DNA of 64,000 nucleotides from Perilla frutescens (lineage: Eukaryota > Streptophyta > Magnoliopsida > Lamiales > Lamiaceae). A program made the translations under genes and the position numbers. Shown piece by piece: positions 23,752-35,968 of this stretch. The stretch lies in contig BRKX01000004.1 of the NCBI GenBank assembly GCA_026008535.1, positions 27,160,501 through 27,224,500 of the forward strand, read 5' to 3'. Numbering within the stretch: the first letter of the stretch is position 1; each line of letters begins with the position of its first letter. The notes beneath the pieces are model-generated. The model did no database searches. It saw only the letters and a program-made list of their open reading frames with translations, and was not told where the DNA came from.

Positions 23752-26248
23752 GATTAATGCTACTCAGCCATAGTGTGGCTGGCCATAATTTTTAAATTAT
23801 GGTATATTTCAATTATATGGTAAGTCTTAATTAAATCTCTAATTAGTAATTATTATTGTTTTATAATTATATCCTTGTGGTCTATTTTAGGAAGATTTCA
23901 TTTGTATATTTAAAATTAATCATAGCATACAAATATCTCTACAATATGAATGAATTAAGAAATAAATAAATCATCCGTGAATTAATTTAGGTTTCCATTA
24001 GATTCATTTCATTTCTCTATCTTATTTTGATAACCTTGGGAGTGAAGTTAATAAAATATTTTGGTATATTTTTATAAAAAATACATATAAGTGTGACACT
24101 AAACTATATTATATTTCATAATTCAACATTATCTACTATGTGATATAATTAATTATTCAATTTTATCTTACATATGTAACCCAAGTTCTCTTAGCCAAGC
24201 AGAAAGGATTATACTCGGCACATTAATAATACATTGGTAATTAATTTAAATCTATTCATTACAAGAAAGTAATGAATTTCAGTATTGTTGTTGTGAATAA
24301 AATAATTTATTCTTAAAAATAAATTATGAATATTTAAATTCAAAACTAAATTTACAGAGTTATTTTAGCTCGTTTAAGCTCAAATAAAATCTTGAGCGTA
24401 GCACTACTCGGCTCGTTAGCAATCTTATTAAGTAAATAAATTTGAAAATATAAAATTATTAACATGATAAAATTTATATTTTTATGCTATAAATATTATT
24501 AATAAGTACCTTGAATTATAATTTAATTTATTTATTACGACAAAAGAATAAATTTTAATAAATATGTTGTTGGTTGTGAATAAGATAATCTATTCTTAAA
24601 AAGAAATAATGAATATTTAAATTTAAATCTAAATTTAGAGAGTCGGTTTAAGCTCGAATAAAATTGTGAGTCTCGATGCATTCGATAAATAAAGCTCAAA
24701 GCTCATTCTATAATAAATGAGTCAAACTTGAGCTTAGATCTACTCGGCTCGTCGCTCGATTTTTTTTTAGAAACAAATCGAATTCAATTTTGGATCAACC
24801 CCCTGAGTACATATAGAAGTGTAATAGAACTTAACTCATTTATTATCGAATGAGCTTTGAACTTTATTTAGGAAATACTTCAAGGCTAATGATTTTATTC
24901 TTGCTTAATAGTAAACTTTCTAAATTTAGATTTAAATTTAAATATTAATTATTTCTTTTCAAGAATAGATTATTTTATCACAACAACAATATATGTATTC
25001 ATTATAATTCATTCCTTTTCTTGTGATGAACAAATTTAATTAAAACTCATTATACTTATTAATAATTATAATATAAAAATGTGAAATTTTATCGTGTAGT
25101 GCTAAGCTCTACACGATATATTTTCAAGTTCATTTACTTAACAAACTTTGTTGACGAGCCGAGTAGTATTGAGCTCAAACTCGACTCATTTATTATCAAG
25201 TGAGACCTTCGAGAATTATTTATATAATACTTTGAGGCTCACAATTTTATTCAATGTTAATCCACCCTAAGCGAACTCTCTCAATTTAGATTTTAATTTA
25301 AATATTCATTATTTCTATTTAAGAATAGATTATTTTATTCACAACAACAATGTATTTATTAAATTCCATTCTTTTCTTGTAATGAACAGATTTAGTTAGA
25401 ACTCAATATAACTATTAATAATTAAGTATAAAAAATATAAGTTTTATCATGTCAATAATTTTATATTTCAAGTTAATTTAATTACTTAATAAGCTTGTTG
25501 ACGAACCGAATAGTGCAAAGCTCAAGCTTGACTCATTTATTATCGAGCAGGCTTCAACCTTTATTTATCGAATACTTCGAGGCTCATGATTTTATTTGAG
25601 GTTAATTGAGCCTAAACGAATTCCCAAAATTTAGATTTAAATTTAAATATTCATTATTTTTTTCAAAACATATTATTTTATTCACAACAACAATATATTT
25701 ATAAAAATTCATTCTTTTAATTTCTTGTAATGAATAAATTTTATTAGAACTCAATATACTTATTAATGTCAATTACTTCCCTTTGTGCATGGCTAGGGAA
25801 CATGATTTGCATTAATAAGATAATATTGAATAGTTAATTATATAATTATGGTAGATTGTATTGAATTATGAAATATAGTTTAATGTCATATTCTTATTTT
25901 TATTTTTATAATTTTTTATAAAGATATACCAAAATAATTTTATTAATTTCAAATCCATAAGCGAGAATAAGATAGATAAGTTAAATGAATCTTAAGCTAG
26001 CTAGTCAACTTCAATTTTTGGATGATTAATTTGTTTCATAATTCATTCTTATTTTAGAGATATTTTATATATGTTTAGAAATTTTAAAAATATACAAGTC
26101 AAATCTTCCTAAAATGGATTGTAAAGGTATAATTGTAAAATGATATTAATTGCTATCTAAAACTTTAATTGATAACTTACCATATAATTGAAATATACTA
26201 TAATTTAAAAATTATGGCCGACCACAGTGTGGCCGAATAGAATTATCC
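23752..26248. mobile_element. Mutator-like foldback TIR element, 2497 bp, non-coding
   Basis: The left end reads GATTAATGCTACTCAGCC. The right end, reverse-complemented, reads GGATAATTCTATTCGGCC, and the inverted similarity continues for about 200 bp (shared GGCCATAATTTTTAAATTAT and ATATTTCAATTATATGGTAA). Exact 9-bp TSDs TTTCGATAG lie at 23743-23751 and 26249-26257. The ends are related to those of the element at 16901-23592. The interior (24240-25790) is made of diverged repeats around CGAGCTCAAACTCGACTCATT-like units: about two in one orientation, then about three in the other. No transposase frame was found. Confidence 0.85.
24240..25790. repeat. Inverted array of about 300-350-bp units inside the TIR element
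   Basis: Landmarks recur: a TTCACAACAACAATAT stretch near 24975, 25333 and 25680, and TTTAGATTTAAATTTAAATA near 24920, 25290 and 25635. ACTCATTTATTATC recurs near 24834, 25184 and 25531. Reverse-complement versions occur near 24330-24440 and 24600-24740. The two orientations meet near 24780-24830. Confidence 0.7.
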
Positions 26249-26257
26249 TTTCGATAG

Positions 26258-26811
26258 GAAGGTACCATTTTAGCTCATATGGAAAATTTGGATGTTAATA
26301 AATTCATTTGACTCTTTATTTTAAAATTAATTTTGAGGAAGAAAATAATGTCACTATTTTTTCTTTCCAAATTTTATCATGAAAAATTGAAACTCCCGAA
26401 AGGTAACCTCATGAAAGCCAGAAAACTCACGAAAGACTTCAATTTTTCTTGTCTCGACTAAGCATCATTAAACTCACGAAAGACATCCAAAACTCCCATC
26501 GACTGCCAAGTCTCCCTCACGATGATGAAGAGCAATGGAAAATCTCGAGATGTTGGCTACTGAGAATCAACAGGTTAGAGTCCTTAATTCGAATTTTTTG
26601 TTTTTTGAATATTTTACATGATTTCATTATATTATAAATGTCGATCAATTTAGGGCATTTATATTGTGGAGATTTGTGAATTAACACCTCGGAATATGTT
26701 TCAATATTGAAAATTTGTGAAATTTGTAGTTTAGATTGTGGTATTTGTCATCCGGATTGTCGAATTTGTTGTGTGCCTCGTCAATTTTGTAGCAACATTC
26801 GTGATAAACGC
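26258..26811. other. Unassigned spacer upstream of the Athila-like tandem
   Basis: Contains three CTCACGAAAGAC-like repeats (26405-26480) and an ATG-led 62-codon frame (26449-26637) with no recognisable domain. It may be the 5' part of an old gene or element. Nothing firmer can be said. Confidence 0.4.
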
Positions 26812-26880
26812 AAACGCAAAATGTCCGCTGTGGCACAAACGCAAAATGTCCGTTGTGGCACAAACGAAAAATGTCCGCTC
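26812..26880 (+). repeat. 25-bp tandem repeat at the truncated edge of the first Athila-like copy
   Basis: Units 26812-26836, 26837-26861 and a partial 26862-26880, each built on AAACGCAAAATGTCCGCTG plus TGGCAC. The same sequence occurs once inside the gag region (26909-26934 and 31848-31873), so the repeat was made from element sequence. Confidence 0.85.
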
Positions 26881-27909
26881 TGACTTCTCTGCTTCGAGGT
26901 TTAGCTGTGGCACAAATGCAAAATGTCCGCTGTGGAGTTCGCTTAGAAAATGGTCACGTTACTGATGCTTGCCCAACTTTGCAAGATCCGTTAACTGAGC
27001 AAACCTACTATGGGTACGGTGATGCACAATTTGATGCCCAAAGACAGAGGGATTCTGATCCGTACTCATACACATATAACCCTGGCTGGAGGGATCATCC
27101 TAATTCCAGTTGGATGCAACCGTAGGGTGGCCCGTATGGGCACACTAACAAGCCTGCGCCCAGCAGGAGTGAGATTATGAAGTGTCTGGAGCAAAGCAGT
27201 GCTCTAGTGAACAGCTTGGCACAGAGTCAGAAGGCTTTCCAGCAGGAGATGCAAGCCGCCCTAGGCAGTATGGGCACACAGATTACTCAGCTTGCCACTC
27301 AAATGAACAAGATACAGGCGAATCAAGGCAAACTCCCCTCCCAAACTGAAATGAATCCAAGAGTGCATGTTTGCGCTATCACTTTGAGAAGTGCAGAGGA
27401 GTTGGATGACGTGGAGGCTAAGAAGGAAAAGAACCCACAGTATGGGCATACTGCAGAGCTGGAAAGACGAACCAACTGCTGAACTCACTCCACCTAAGGT
27501 CAGTGTTGAATCTAAAATTTTTAACCCTCTGATTACAACTCCTTTTTCTTCCAGATTAGCTCAAAATAAGAAGGAGGATGATGAAAAGGAGATCCTCGAG
27601 CTATTCAAGAAGGTACCTTTTGGTGGGCTGACTGAAACCGATGCAATAACAGAAGAAGATGAGGAGATTCGAGATATCATAACGCAGCTATATGTCACCA
27701 ATTAATTTCCAACTCGGAATCTGACGGGCCGTATGCCCTTACTGACCAACTCAGAACCGATTTTACCAGCTCATGTGAAGACTCCAGTGTTGGAGCTAAA
27801 AGGGCAAGAAGCAAGGTTGGTCGAGCTTGTGAAGAAGCATAAAGCTGCGGGGATGGAAACGATTCCTTTTGATAGGGGCAGATTTGCTACCCCTGAAATT
27901 GTCTATTGA
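26881..27909 (+). pseudogene. Gag C-terminal remnant, copy A
   Basis: Translates in pieces as LTSLLRGLAVAQMQNVRCGV, TYYGYGDAQFDAQRQRDSD, ALGSMGTQITQLATQMNK and ALTLFKK-like segments ending at the TGA at 27907. Compared with copy B it has a TAG at 27123 where B has CAG. It also has a deletion of about 17 bp near 27464 that shifts the frame, and a TAA near 27703 where B has GAA. The N-terminal half of gag is missing. No function remains. Confidence 0.8.
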
Positions 27910-29646
27910 TCGTGCCTTTCATATGTCGAGTCTCGGACGTTAAATAAGGGTGGTTCTCGGGAGGCAACCCGAGCATTTATTTGCTTTCTGTTTTTATTTT
28001 ATGTTTATTGTTCCAAAAAAAAACGTTCTAGTCCAGCCTTCAAGTGCAGGGTCTTTTCTTCAGCATCACCCCTACCATTTCCGAGCTCATGGAGTTGTTT
28101 GACCACTACACACCAAGCTGGATCACTGCATTAGAGCGCCGTCTATATGCCCCTATTGACCGTTTCGCGCCTTGATTGCTAGTTTGCCCTCTCTGCCCCT
28201 TTTGGTTTTATTTTTCTTTCATTCATGTTGTGTCCATTTTGGTGGCTCTCTTCTCTGCACAGTGAGGACACTGTGTTGTCTAAGTGTGGGGGGGGGGGAG
28301 GAAGTTGCTTTTTTTGTGTCTGTTTTTTTTTCTAAATTGAAAAAAAAACTTTTGTGTTTTGCTTGTTTTTGTTAAGTATTGGCTGCCTGAGATTGAAAAA
28401 AACAAGAAGGACGGGTTATAGCATGGATTGTCTAGGTTTGTTTGATTGATTCTCTTGTGATTGAATTATGCTATTGCTCGTATGTATTCTTGAACGACGA
28501 AATGTGCAACTTGATCAAAAAAACTTGATGAGCCCCTAAACATGAGAATTGAACCTCTTGAGCATGTCATTTACATATAGAAAGCTCAATTCATTTTGTT
28601 GAGTGTGTTGGACTTGAATGCTGAATTTCTGATTTGCCTTGTTGCCATGATCATACTGCTTGTGAGTTTTCTTTTGCATGAAGATGATTAAGGCATGTAG
28701 GATTAACCTTTGCTTCGGCCTGAAGAAATTTCCCACTCCCAAACATTGCCCCTAGTGAGCCAATTTGTGCCTAATGCCTATTTTCAGTGTTAACAACTAT
28801 TAAATAATTTAGCCTTCGCCCTTTTTGGTCTGCTCTTTTCCCATGAAAACATGTAAGTGATATGGTATTTTTGTTGAGCTAAGTTCGGACTCTATTTAAA
28901 GGTATTTGGTATTGGAAGACTAAAGAAAAAGATATATATATGCTCATGTCCTATTCCATAAAAAAAAAGAGTACTCAATGAGAAAGAAAGAAAAAAAACA
29001 AAAAAAAAGGAAAAAAATGGTCGTATGCCCATACTGGAACAAGAAGGACGTGGAGGAAAGAGGGCTTGTACCTGATTGATGTTATTTTTTGTAGCCCTGT
29101 ATTGTTTTTGAAGACCAGCACTCAACTTGGAATTCATTGAGCTATTTGAGAAGTTGCAGTCGAACTTGATAAATGTGTTCTGATATGCTTACATGTTTTC
29201 TCTTATTTGAGCCATTTTATTCCTTTTTTATCCTACCTGTGCACCCTAGCCTCATTACAACCTATTTCAAAGACCTTTTGATTTATGCATTGTTCTTACT
29301 TGCTTGGTAATGGTTTTGATATATGGGCAAATCTATGTTTGAAGGCATCAAGTCACGACTTGTGTGAATTAAAATCTGTCCTTACCTTCTTTTGAGAGAA
29401 ATTGAGTGAATCTTGGTGAAGCAGGATTGAGTTTGCATGTTTTTGACTTGAATGAAGGGCATGAGTACATTTCATGAAACAAGAGAAAGATTAGTGAATT
29501 GTGGATGATTGTGTTGTAATCCTGACTTTGAGTGTTTTCCGGTTAAGGCGGCCAATGCTTAACTTGTCTATTTCTGAATTTTATTTTGAGTCTATTTTCT
29601 GTTTAGATATGCTCGAGGATGAGCATTGTCTAAGTGTGGGGGGGTT
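27910..29646 (+). other. Non-coding 3' internal region, copy A
   Basis: About 1.7 kb between gag and the LTR without a coding frame. It carries a stem-loop CTCGGG-AGGCAA-CCCGAG (27956-27973). It also has two separate GTCTAAGTGTGGGGG tracts, at 28279-28300 and directly before the LTR at 29629-29644; the second is the polypurine tract. Pol sequence expected here in an autonomous relative is absent. Confidence 0.75.
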
Positions 29647-30991
29647 TGATTAGGTTGTTATTTCATATATATATCGGGTCTTTTTGGTATGTTTCTGCAG
29701 TGTTACTCACCCCATGGTAATATTTTGTGGGAGAATTTGTGTCTTGTGGTTAATTTCAGGTGGTTGACATGGAAGTGGAGATAATGGCATTGTTTTGAAG
29801 GGTTTGGACACAATTGGATTGAAGAAAGCTGGAGAGTATGGAACCAGTCGGTATGGGCATACCGACTGATGGATTATGCGAGTATTTGGGCTGGAGATAG
29901 TGGATATGCACCAGCTGTGGGCCATGGATGAAAATTACATCTTTTTTTTTATTACTTTTGGACTTTATTTTTATTATTTTCCTAGTTGGATTAGGATTAG
30001 GATGCTTCTTAATTAATTAATTAAGGATTTGGATAAAAAGACTTCTAGATAGAGTAAGACTCTATCCATTGCAGTATAGATTAATTCCAGACACTGAGAG
30101 ACGCTAGAAACGGATTTTTTCTTTGCAGATTTCAGAATTCAATTCCATTCTTTATTCCTTTCTTCATCGTTCTCTCTATCAATTAATTTATGAGGTGCCA
30201 ATCCAATTATGAATTCAAGCTAAGTGCGTTCTATTCCGGTGAAGATTAACGAATCTCTGGCGTATTTATTCTGTGAGATCTAATTTGTTCTTATACTTTA
30301 ATTATATGAATGCATCTGTGATTCTCTATGTTTAAAGTTGTTAATTGTTTCGACTCTGCTAGGTAGGTGCACATATTTAGTAGATCGGAATTAATTAGTA
30401 GCCAATTAAATCGGCCATCCGTAATTGTGGTTTAGGTTTAATTAGTGGTACAACAATTCTTCAGAATCGAGGAAAGATCAGTCTAAATTCGATAGTCCCG
30501 TGTCAGAGTCTATTGGTTTTGAATCGGGTTTCTCTAGTGCATAAAGTTGTCGGCTCATTAAATCTATAGAGTGTCTCTTACGGTTGTCAGTCGATTAGGG
30601 AAATAATTAGTGAAGTGTCTTCCTAATTATCGAGAAGCTAAGGAGAAATTAGGCTGCGTCAGTAAGTGTCTTCGGTGGCTATAACTGATTTGCATGCATT
30701 AATTGGAAATATCATTGAGTCAATGATCGGAATAATTAAGCTAGGGTGGAGTTAATTGGAAGCCGAAATACCTTTTTAAATATGTTAAGAAAACTACATT
30801 TCTTTAATTGCTTTTAAATTTGGTTTTTACATTATAATCAATATATTCGTGTGAAAAGTTGGTTACTGCAAACTGAAGGTTCGAATAGTTCTCACCGGTC
30901 CCTTGGGAGACGATCTTGCTTGCTACTATTCTGGGTAGTGTGGGCATACCGACTGCGTGTTGGATTATTTTTGGTGAAAAACGACGCACCA
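29647..30991 (+). repeat. Athila-like LTR shared by copies A and B, 1345 bp
   Basis: Starts TGATTAGGTTGTTATTTC right after the G-rich polypurine tract and ends ACGACGCACCA. It is a direct repeat of 34591-35933 and a diverged relative of the solo LTR at 13384-14749. Confidence 0.92.
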
Positions 30992-30996
30992 AATTT

Positions 30997-31014
30997 TGGC
31001 GCCGTTGCCGGGGA
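30997..31014 (+). other. Primer-binding site, tRNA-Asp type
   Basis: TGGCGCCGTTGCCGGGGA lies five bases after the LTR end. It is the complement of a plant tRNA-Asp 3' end, the primer used by Athila-type elements. Confidence 0.88.
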
Positions 31015-31076
31015 TCGGTTTTTAAGCAGTAATTATTCTTATATTTTTAGTTTGTATTTTTTTTTTGTTCGAGGGA

Positions 31077-32862
31077 AACTTGGCTAACAACGGGAATCAA
31101 GCACTCATAAATGCTCCCGAACCTGAATCTCTCATCAAAGAGCTTGGACGCCACAAAAATAATAGGCCCATTTGCATCATACTACCCTCCATTGCAAATA
31201 ACTCAGAGATCAGACCCAGATTTATACAAGTGTTGCCAAAGTTCAGTGATTTGCCAGGAGAGAGTGCGCATAAGCACTTGTCTGAATTTGACCTCGTCTG
31301 CTCCACCCTGCGTCCGCAAGGTTTTACAGCTGATAATCTGAGGTTACTAACTTTCTCTCATACCTTGCAGGGCAGAGCTAGGGATTGGCTGTTTGATCTC
31401 CCATCGAGCTCTATTTCCACTTGGAATGAATTGGAGGAACAATTCCTGCGCAAGATCTTCCCTGAATCAAGAGCTGCAAACTTAAGGATGGCAATCAGTA
31501 ACATCAAGCAGAAGCAGAATGAAAGTCTAGTAGCTTACTGGGAAAGATTCCAACAATTGTGCCGCAAGTGCCCAGACCACGGATTCTCTGAATATCAATT
31601 ACTTCTACCGTGGCATATCTATCTTTGACAGAAAGATTGTTGATGCTGCTAGCGGAGGATCTCTGACCAATAAGACACTGGCCGAGGTAAAACAACTCAT
31701 CATCGACATGGTCTCTGGAGGTCAACAATATGAAGAAGAGGACGATGACTAGTATAGACCTGTGAAGGGGATTGAGCGAGTTGAGAGCTCCAGTGTCAAT
31801 GAAAAGATCGATGCTCTGACTTCTCTGGTTCGAGGTTTAGCTGTGGCACAAACGCAAAATGTCCGCTGTGGAGTTCGCTTAGAAAACGGTCACGTTACTG
31901 ATGCTTGCCCAACTTTGCAAGATCCATTAACTGAGTAAACCTACTATGGGTACGGTGATGCATAATTTGATGCCCAAAGACAGAGGGATTCTGATCCGTA
32001 CTCATACACATATAACCCTGGCTGGAGGGATCATCCTAATTCTAGTTAGATGCAGCCGCAGGGTGGCCCGTATGGGCACACTGACAAGCCTGCGCCCAGC
32101 ATGAGTGAGATTATGAAGTGTCTGGAGCAAAGCAGTGCTCTAGCGAACAGCTTGACACAGAGTCAGAAGGCTTTCCAGCAGGAGACGAAAACCGCCCTAG
32201 GCAGTATGGGCACACAGATCACTCAGCTTGCCACTCAAATGAACAAGATGCAGGCGAATCAAGGCAAACTCCCCTCCCAAACTGAAATGAATCCAAGAGC
32301 ACAAGTTTGCTCTATCACTTTGAGAAGTGCGGAGGAGTTGGATGACGTGGAGGCTAAGAAGGAAAAGAACCCGCAGTATGGGCATACTACAGAGCCGGAA
32401 AACCCTCTCAGAGCAGAGGACGAACCAACTGCTGAACTCACTCCACCTAAGGTCAATGTTGAATCTAAAATTTTTAACCCTCTGATTACAGCTCCTTTTT
32501 CTTCCAGATTAGTTCAAAATAAGAAGGAGGATGATGAAAAGGAGATCCTCGTGCTATTCAAGAAGGTACCTTTTGGTGGGCTGACTGAAACCGATGTAAT
32601 AACAGAAGAAGATGAGGAGATTCGAGATATCATAACGCAGCTGTATGCCACCAATGAATTTCCAACTCAGAATCTGACGGGCCGTATGCCCTTACTGACC
32701 AACTCAGAATCGATTTTACCAGCTCATGTGAAGACTCCAGTGCTGGAGCTGAAAGGGCAAGAAGCAAGGTGGTTCGAGCTTGTGAAGAAGCATAAAGGTG
32801 CGGGGATGGAAACGATTTCTTTTGACAGGGACAGATTTGCTACCTCTGAAATTGTCTATTGA
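31077..32862 (+). pseudogene. Athila-like gag, copy B, decayed
   Basis: The N-terminal half carries the retrotransposon gag domain, seen as RPICIILPSIANNSEIRPRF, HLSEFDLVCSTLRPQGF, LQGRARDWLFDLPSSSISTW, EEQFLRKIFPESRAANLRMA and ERFQQLCRKCPDHGFSEYQL. The probable start codon is TTG at 31080, with ANNGNQALINAPEPE following. A frame change occurs near 31600. TAG near 31750, TAA near 31936 and near 31963, and TAG near 32047 interrupt the middle. The C-terminal 270 codons (32050-32862) are open and end SEIVY. Where copy A is present it has CAA, CAA and TGG at the last three stop positions. Confidence 0.85.
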
Positions 32863-34590
32863 TCGTGCCTTTTATATGTCGAGCCTCAGACATTAAATAA
32901 GGGCACTTCTCGGGAGGCAACCCGAGCATTTATTTGCTTTCTATTTTTATTTTATGTTTATTGTTAAAAAAAAAACATTCTAGTCTAGCCTTCTAGTGCA
33001 GGGTCTTCTCTTCAACACTGCCCCTACCATTGCCGAGCTCATGGAGTTGTTTGACCACTACAAACCAAGCTAGATCACTGCATTGGAGCGCCGTCTGTAT
33101 GCCCCTACTGACCGTTTCGCGCCTTGATTGCTAGTTTGCCCTCTCTGCCCCTTTTGCTTTTATTTTTCTTTCATTCATGTTGTGTCCATTTTTTGGCTCT
33201 CTTCTCTGCACAGTGAGGACACTGTGTTTTCTAAGTGTGGGGGGGGAGGAAGTTGCTTTTTTTTTGTTTGTTTTTTTTCTAAATTGAAAAAAAAAACTTT
33301 TATGTTTTGCTTATTTTTGTAGAGTATTGGCTGCCTGAGATTGAACAATACAAGAAGGACGGGTTATAGCATGGATTGTCTAGGTTTGTTTGATTGATTC
33401 TCTTGTGATTGAATTATGCTATTGCTCGAATGTATTCTTGAACGACGAAATGTGCAACTTGATCAAAAAAACTTGATGAGCCCCTAAACATGAGAATTGA
33501 GCCTCTTGAGCATGTCATTTACATATAGAAAGCTCAATTCATTTTGTTGAGTGTGTTGGACTTGAATGCTGGATTTCTGATTTGCCTTGTTGCCATGATC
33601 ATACTACTTGTGAGTTTTCTTTTGCATGAAGATGATTAAGGCATGTAGGATTAACCTTTGCTTTGGCCTGAAGAAATTTCCCACTCCCAAACATTGCCCC
33701 TAGTGAGTCAATTTGTGCCTAATGCCTATTTTCATTGTTAACAACTATTAAATAATTTAGCCTTCGCCCTTTTTGGCCTGCTCTTTTCCCATGGAAACAT
33801 GTAAGTGATATGGTATTTTTGTTGAGCTAAGTTCGGACTCTACTTAAAGGTATTTGGTGTTGGAAGACTAAAGAAAAAGATATATATGCTCCTGTCCTAT
33901 TCCATAAAAAAAAGAGTACTCAATGAGAAAGAAAGAAAAAAAACAAAAAAAGGAAAAAAATGGTCTGTATGCCCATCTTGGAACAGGAAGGACGTGGAGG
34001 AAAGAGGGCTTGTACCTGATTGATGTTATATTTTGTTACCCTGTATTGTTTTTGAAGACCAGCACTCAACTTGGAATTCATTGAGCTATTTGAGAAGTTG
34101 CAGTCGAACTTGATAAATGTGTTCTGATATGCTTACATGTTTTCAGTTATTTGAGCCATTTCATCCCTTTTTTATCCTACCTGTGCACCCTAGCCTCATT
34201 ACAACCTGTTTCAAAGACCTTTTGATTTATGCATTGTTCTTACTTGCTTGGTAATGCTTTTGACATATGGGCAAATCTATGTTTGAAGGCATCAAGTCAC
34301 GACCTGTGTAAATTAAAATCTGTCCTTACCTTCTTTTGAGAGAAATTGAGTGAATCTTGGTGAAGTAGGATTGAGTTTGCATGTTTTTGATTTGAATGAA
34401 AGGCATGAGTACATTTCATGAAACAAGAGAAAGATTAGTGAATTGTGGATGATTGTGTTGTAGTCCTGACTTTGAGTGTTTTCCGGTTAATGCGACCAAT
34501 GCTTAACTTGTCTATTTCTGAATTTTATTTTGAGTCTGTTTTCTGTTTAGATATGCTCGAGGACGAGCATTGTCTAAGTGTGGGGGGGTT
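32863..34590 (+). other. Non-coding 3' internal region, copy B
   Basis: Direct repeat of 27910-29646, with the same stem-loop (32909-32926), the same internal G-rich tract (33230-33247) and the polypurine tract before the LTR (34572-34588). No pol frame. Confidence 0.75.
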
Positions 34591-35933
34591 TGATTAGGTT
34601 GTTATTTCGTATATATATGGGGTCTTTTTGGTATGTTTCTGTAGTGTTACTCACCCCATGGTCAAGTTTTGTGGGAGAATTTGTGTCTTGTGGTTAATTT
34701 CAGGTGGTTGACATGAAAGTGGAGATAATGACATTGTTTTGAAGGGTTTGGACACAATTGGATTGAAGAAAGCTGGAGAGTATGGAACCAGTCGGTATGG
34801 GCATACTGACTGATGGATTATGCGAGTATTTGGGCTGGAGATAGTGGATATGCACCAGCTGTGGGCCATGGATGAAAATTACATCTTTTTTTATTACTTT
34901 TGGACTTTATTTTTATTATTTTCCTAGTTGGATTAGGATTAGAATGATTTTTAATTAATTAATTAAGGATTTGGATAAAAAGACTTCTAGATAGAGTAGG
35001 ACTCTATCCATTGCAGTATAGATTAATTCCAGACACTGAGAGACGCTAGAAATGGATTTTTTCTCTGCAGATTTCAGAATTCAATTCCATTCTTTATTCC
35101 TTTCTTCATCATTCTCTCTATCAATTAATTTCTGAGGTGTCAATCCAATTATGAATTCAAGCTAAGCGCGTTCTATTCCGGTGAAGATTAATGAATCCCT
35201 GGCGTATTTATTCTGTGAGATCTAATTTGTTCGTATACTTTAATTATATGAATGCATCTGTGATTCTCTATATTTAAAGTTGTTAATTTTTTCGACTCTG
35301 CTAGGTAGGTGCACATATTTAGTAGATCGGAATTAATTAGTAGCCAATTAAATCGGTTATCCGTAATTGTGGTTTAGGTTTAATTAATGGTACAATGATT
35401 CTTCAGTATCGAGGGAAGATCAGTCTAAATTCGATAGTCCTGTGTCAGAGTCTATTGGTTTTGAATCGGGTTTCTCTAGTGCATAAAGCTGTCGGCTCAT
35501 TAAATCTATAGTGTGTCTCTTACGGTTGTCAGTCGATTAGGGAAATAATTAGTGAAGTGTCTTCCTAATTATTGAGAAGCTAAAGAGAAATTAGGCTGCA
35601 TCAGTAAGTGTCTTCGGTGGCTATAACTGGTTTGCATACATTAATTGGAAATATCATTGAGTCAATGATCGGAATAATTACGCTAGGGTGGAGTTAATTG
35701 GAAGCCGGAATACCTTTTTAAATCTGTTAAGAAAACTACATTTGTTTAATTGCTTTTAAATTTGGTTTTTACATTATAATCAATATATTCATATGGAAAG
35801 TTGGTTACTGCAAACTGAAGGTTCGAATAGTTCTCACCGGTCCCTTGGGAGACGATCTTGCTTGCTACTATTCTGGGTAGTGTGGGCATACCGACTGCGT
35901 GTTGGATTATTTTTGGTTAAAAATGACGCACCA
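34591..35933 (+). repeat. 3' LTR of Athila-like copy B, 1343 bp
   Basis: Same termini as the shared LTR (TGATTAGG ... GACGCACCA), with small substitutions and a few short indels. Confidence 0.92.
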
Positions 35934-35968
35934 CTCGTGCTGATGGAAATGAGGATCATTTGGATGTG

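Larger units (their letters stand above)
26877..35933 (+). mobile_element. Tandem of two Athila-like gag-only LTR retrotransposons sharing one LTR
   Basis: Order: truncated internal region A (26877-29646), LTR 29647-30991, primer-binding site, full internal region B (30992-34590), LTR 34591-35933. Regions A and B are direct repeats over about 2.75 kb. The central LTR acts as 3' LTR of A and 5' LTR of B. No protease, RT or integrase is present, so both are non-autonomous. A possible origin is unequal recombination between two tandem or dispersed copies. No TSD could be assigned because the left end is truncated. Confidence 0.88.
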
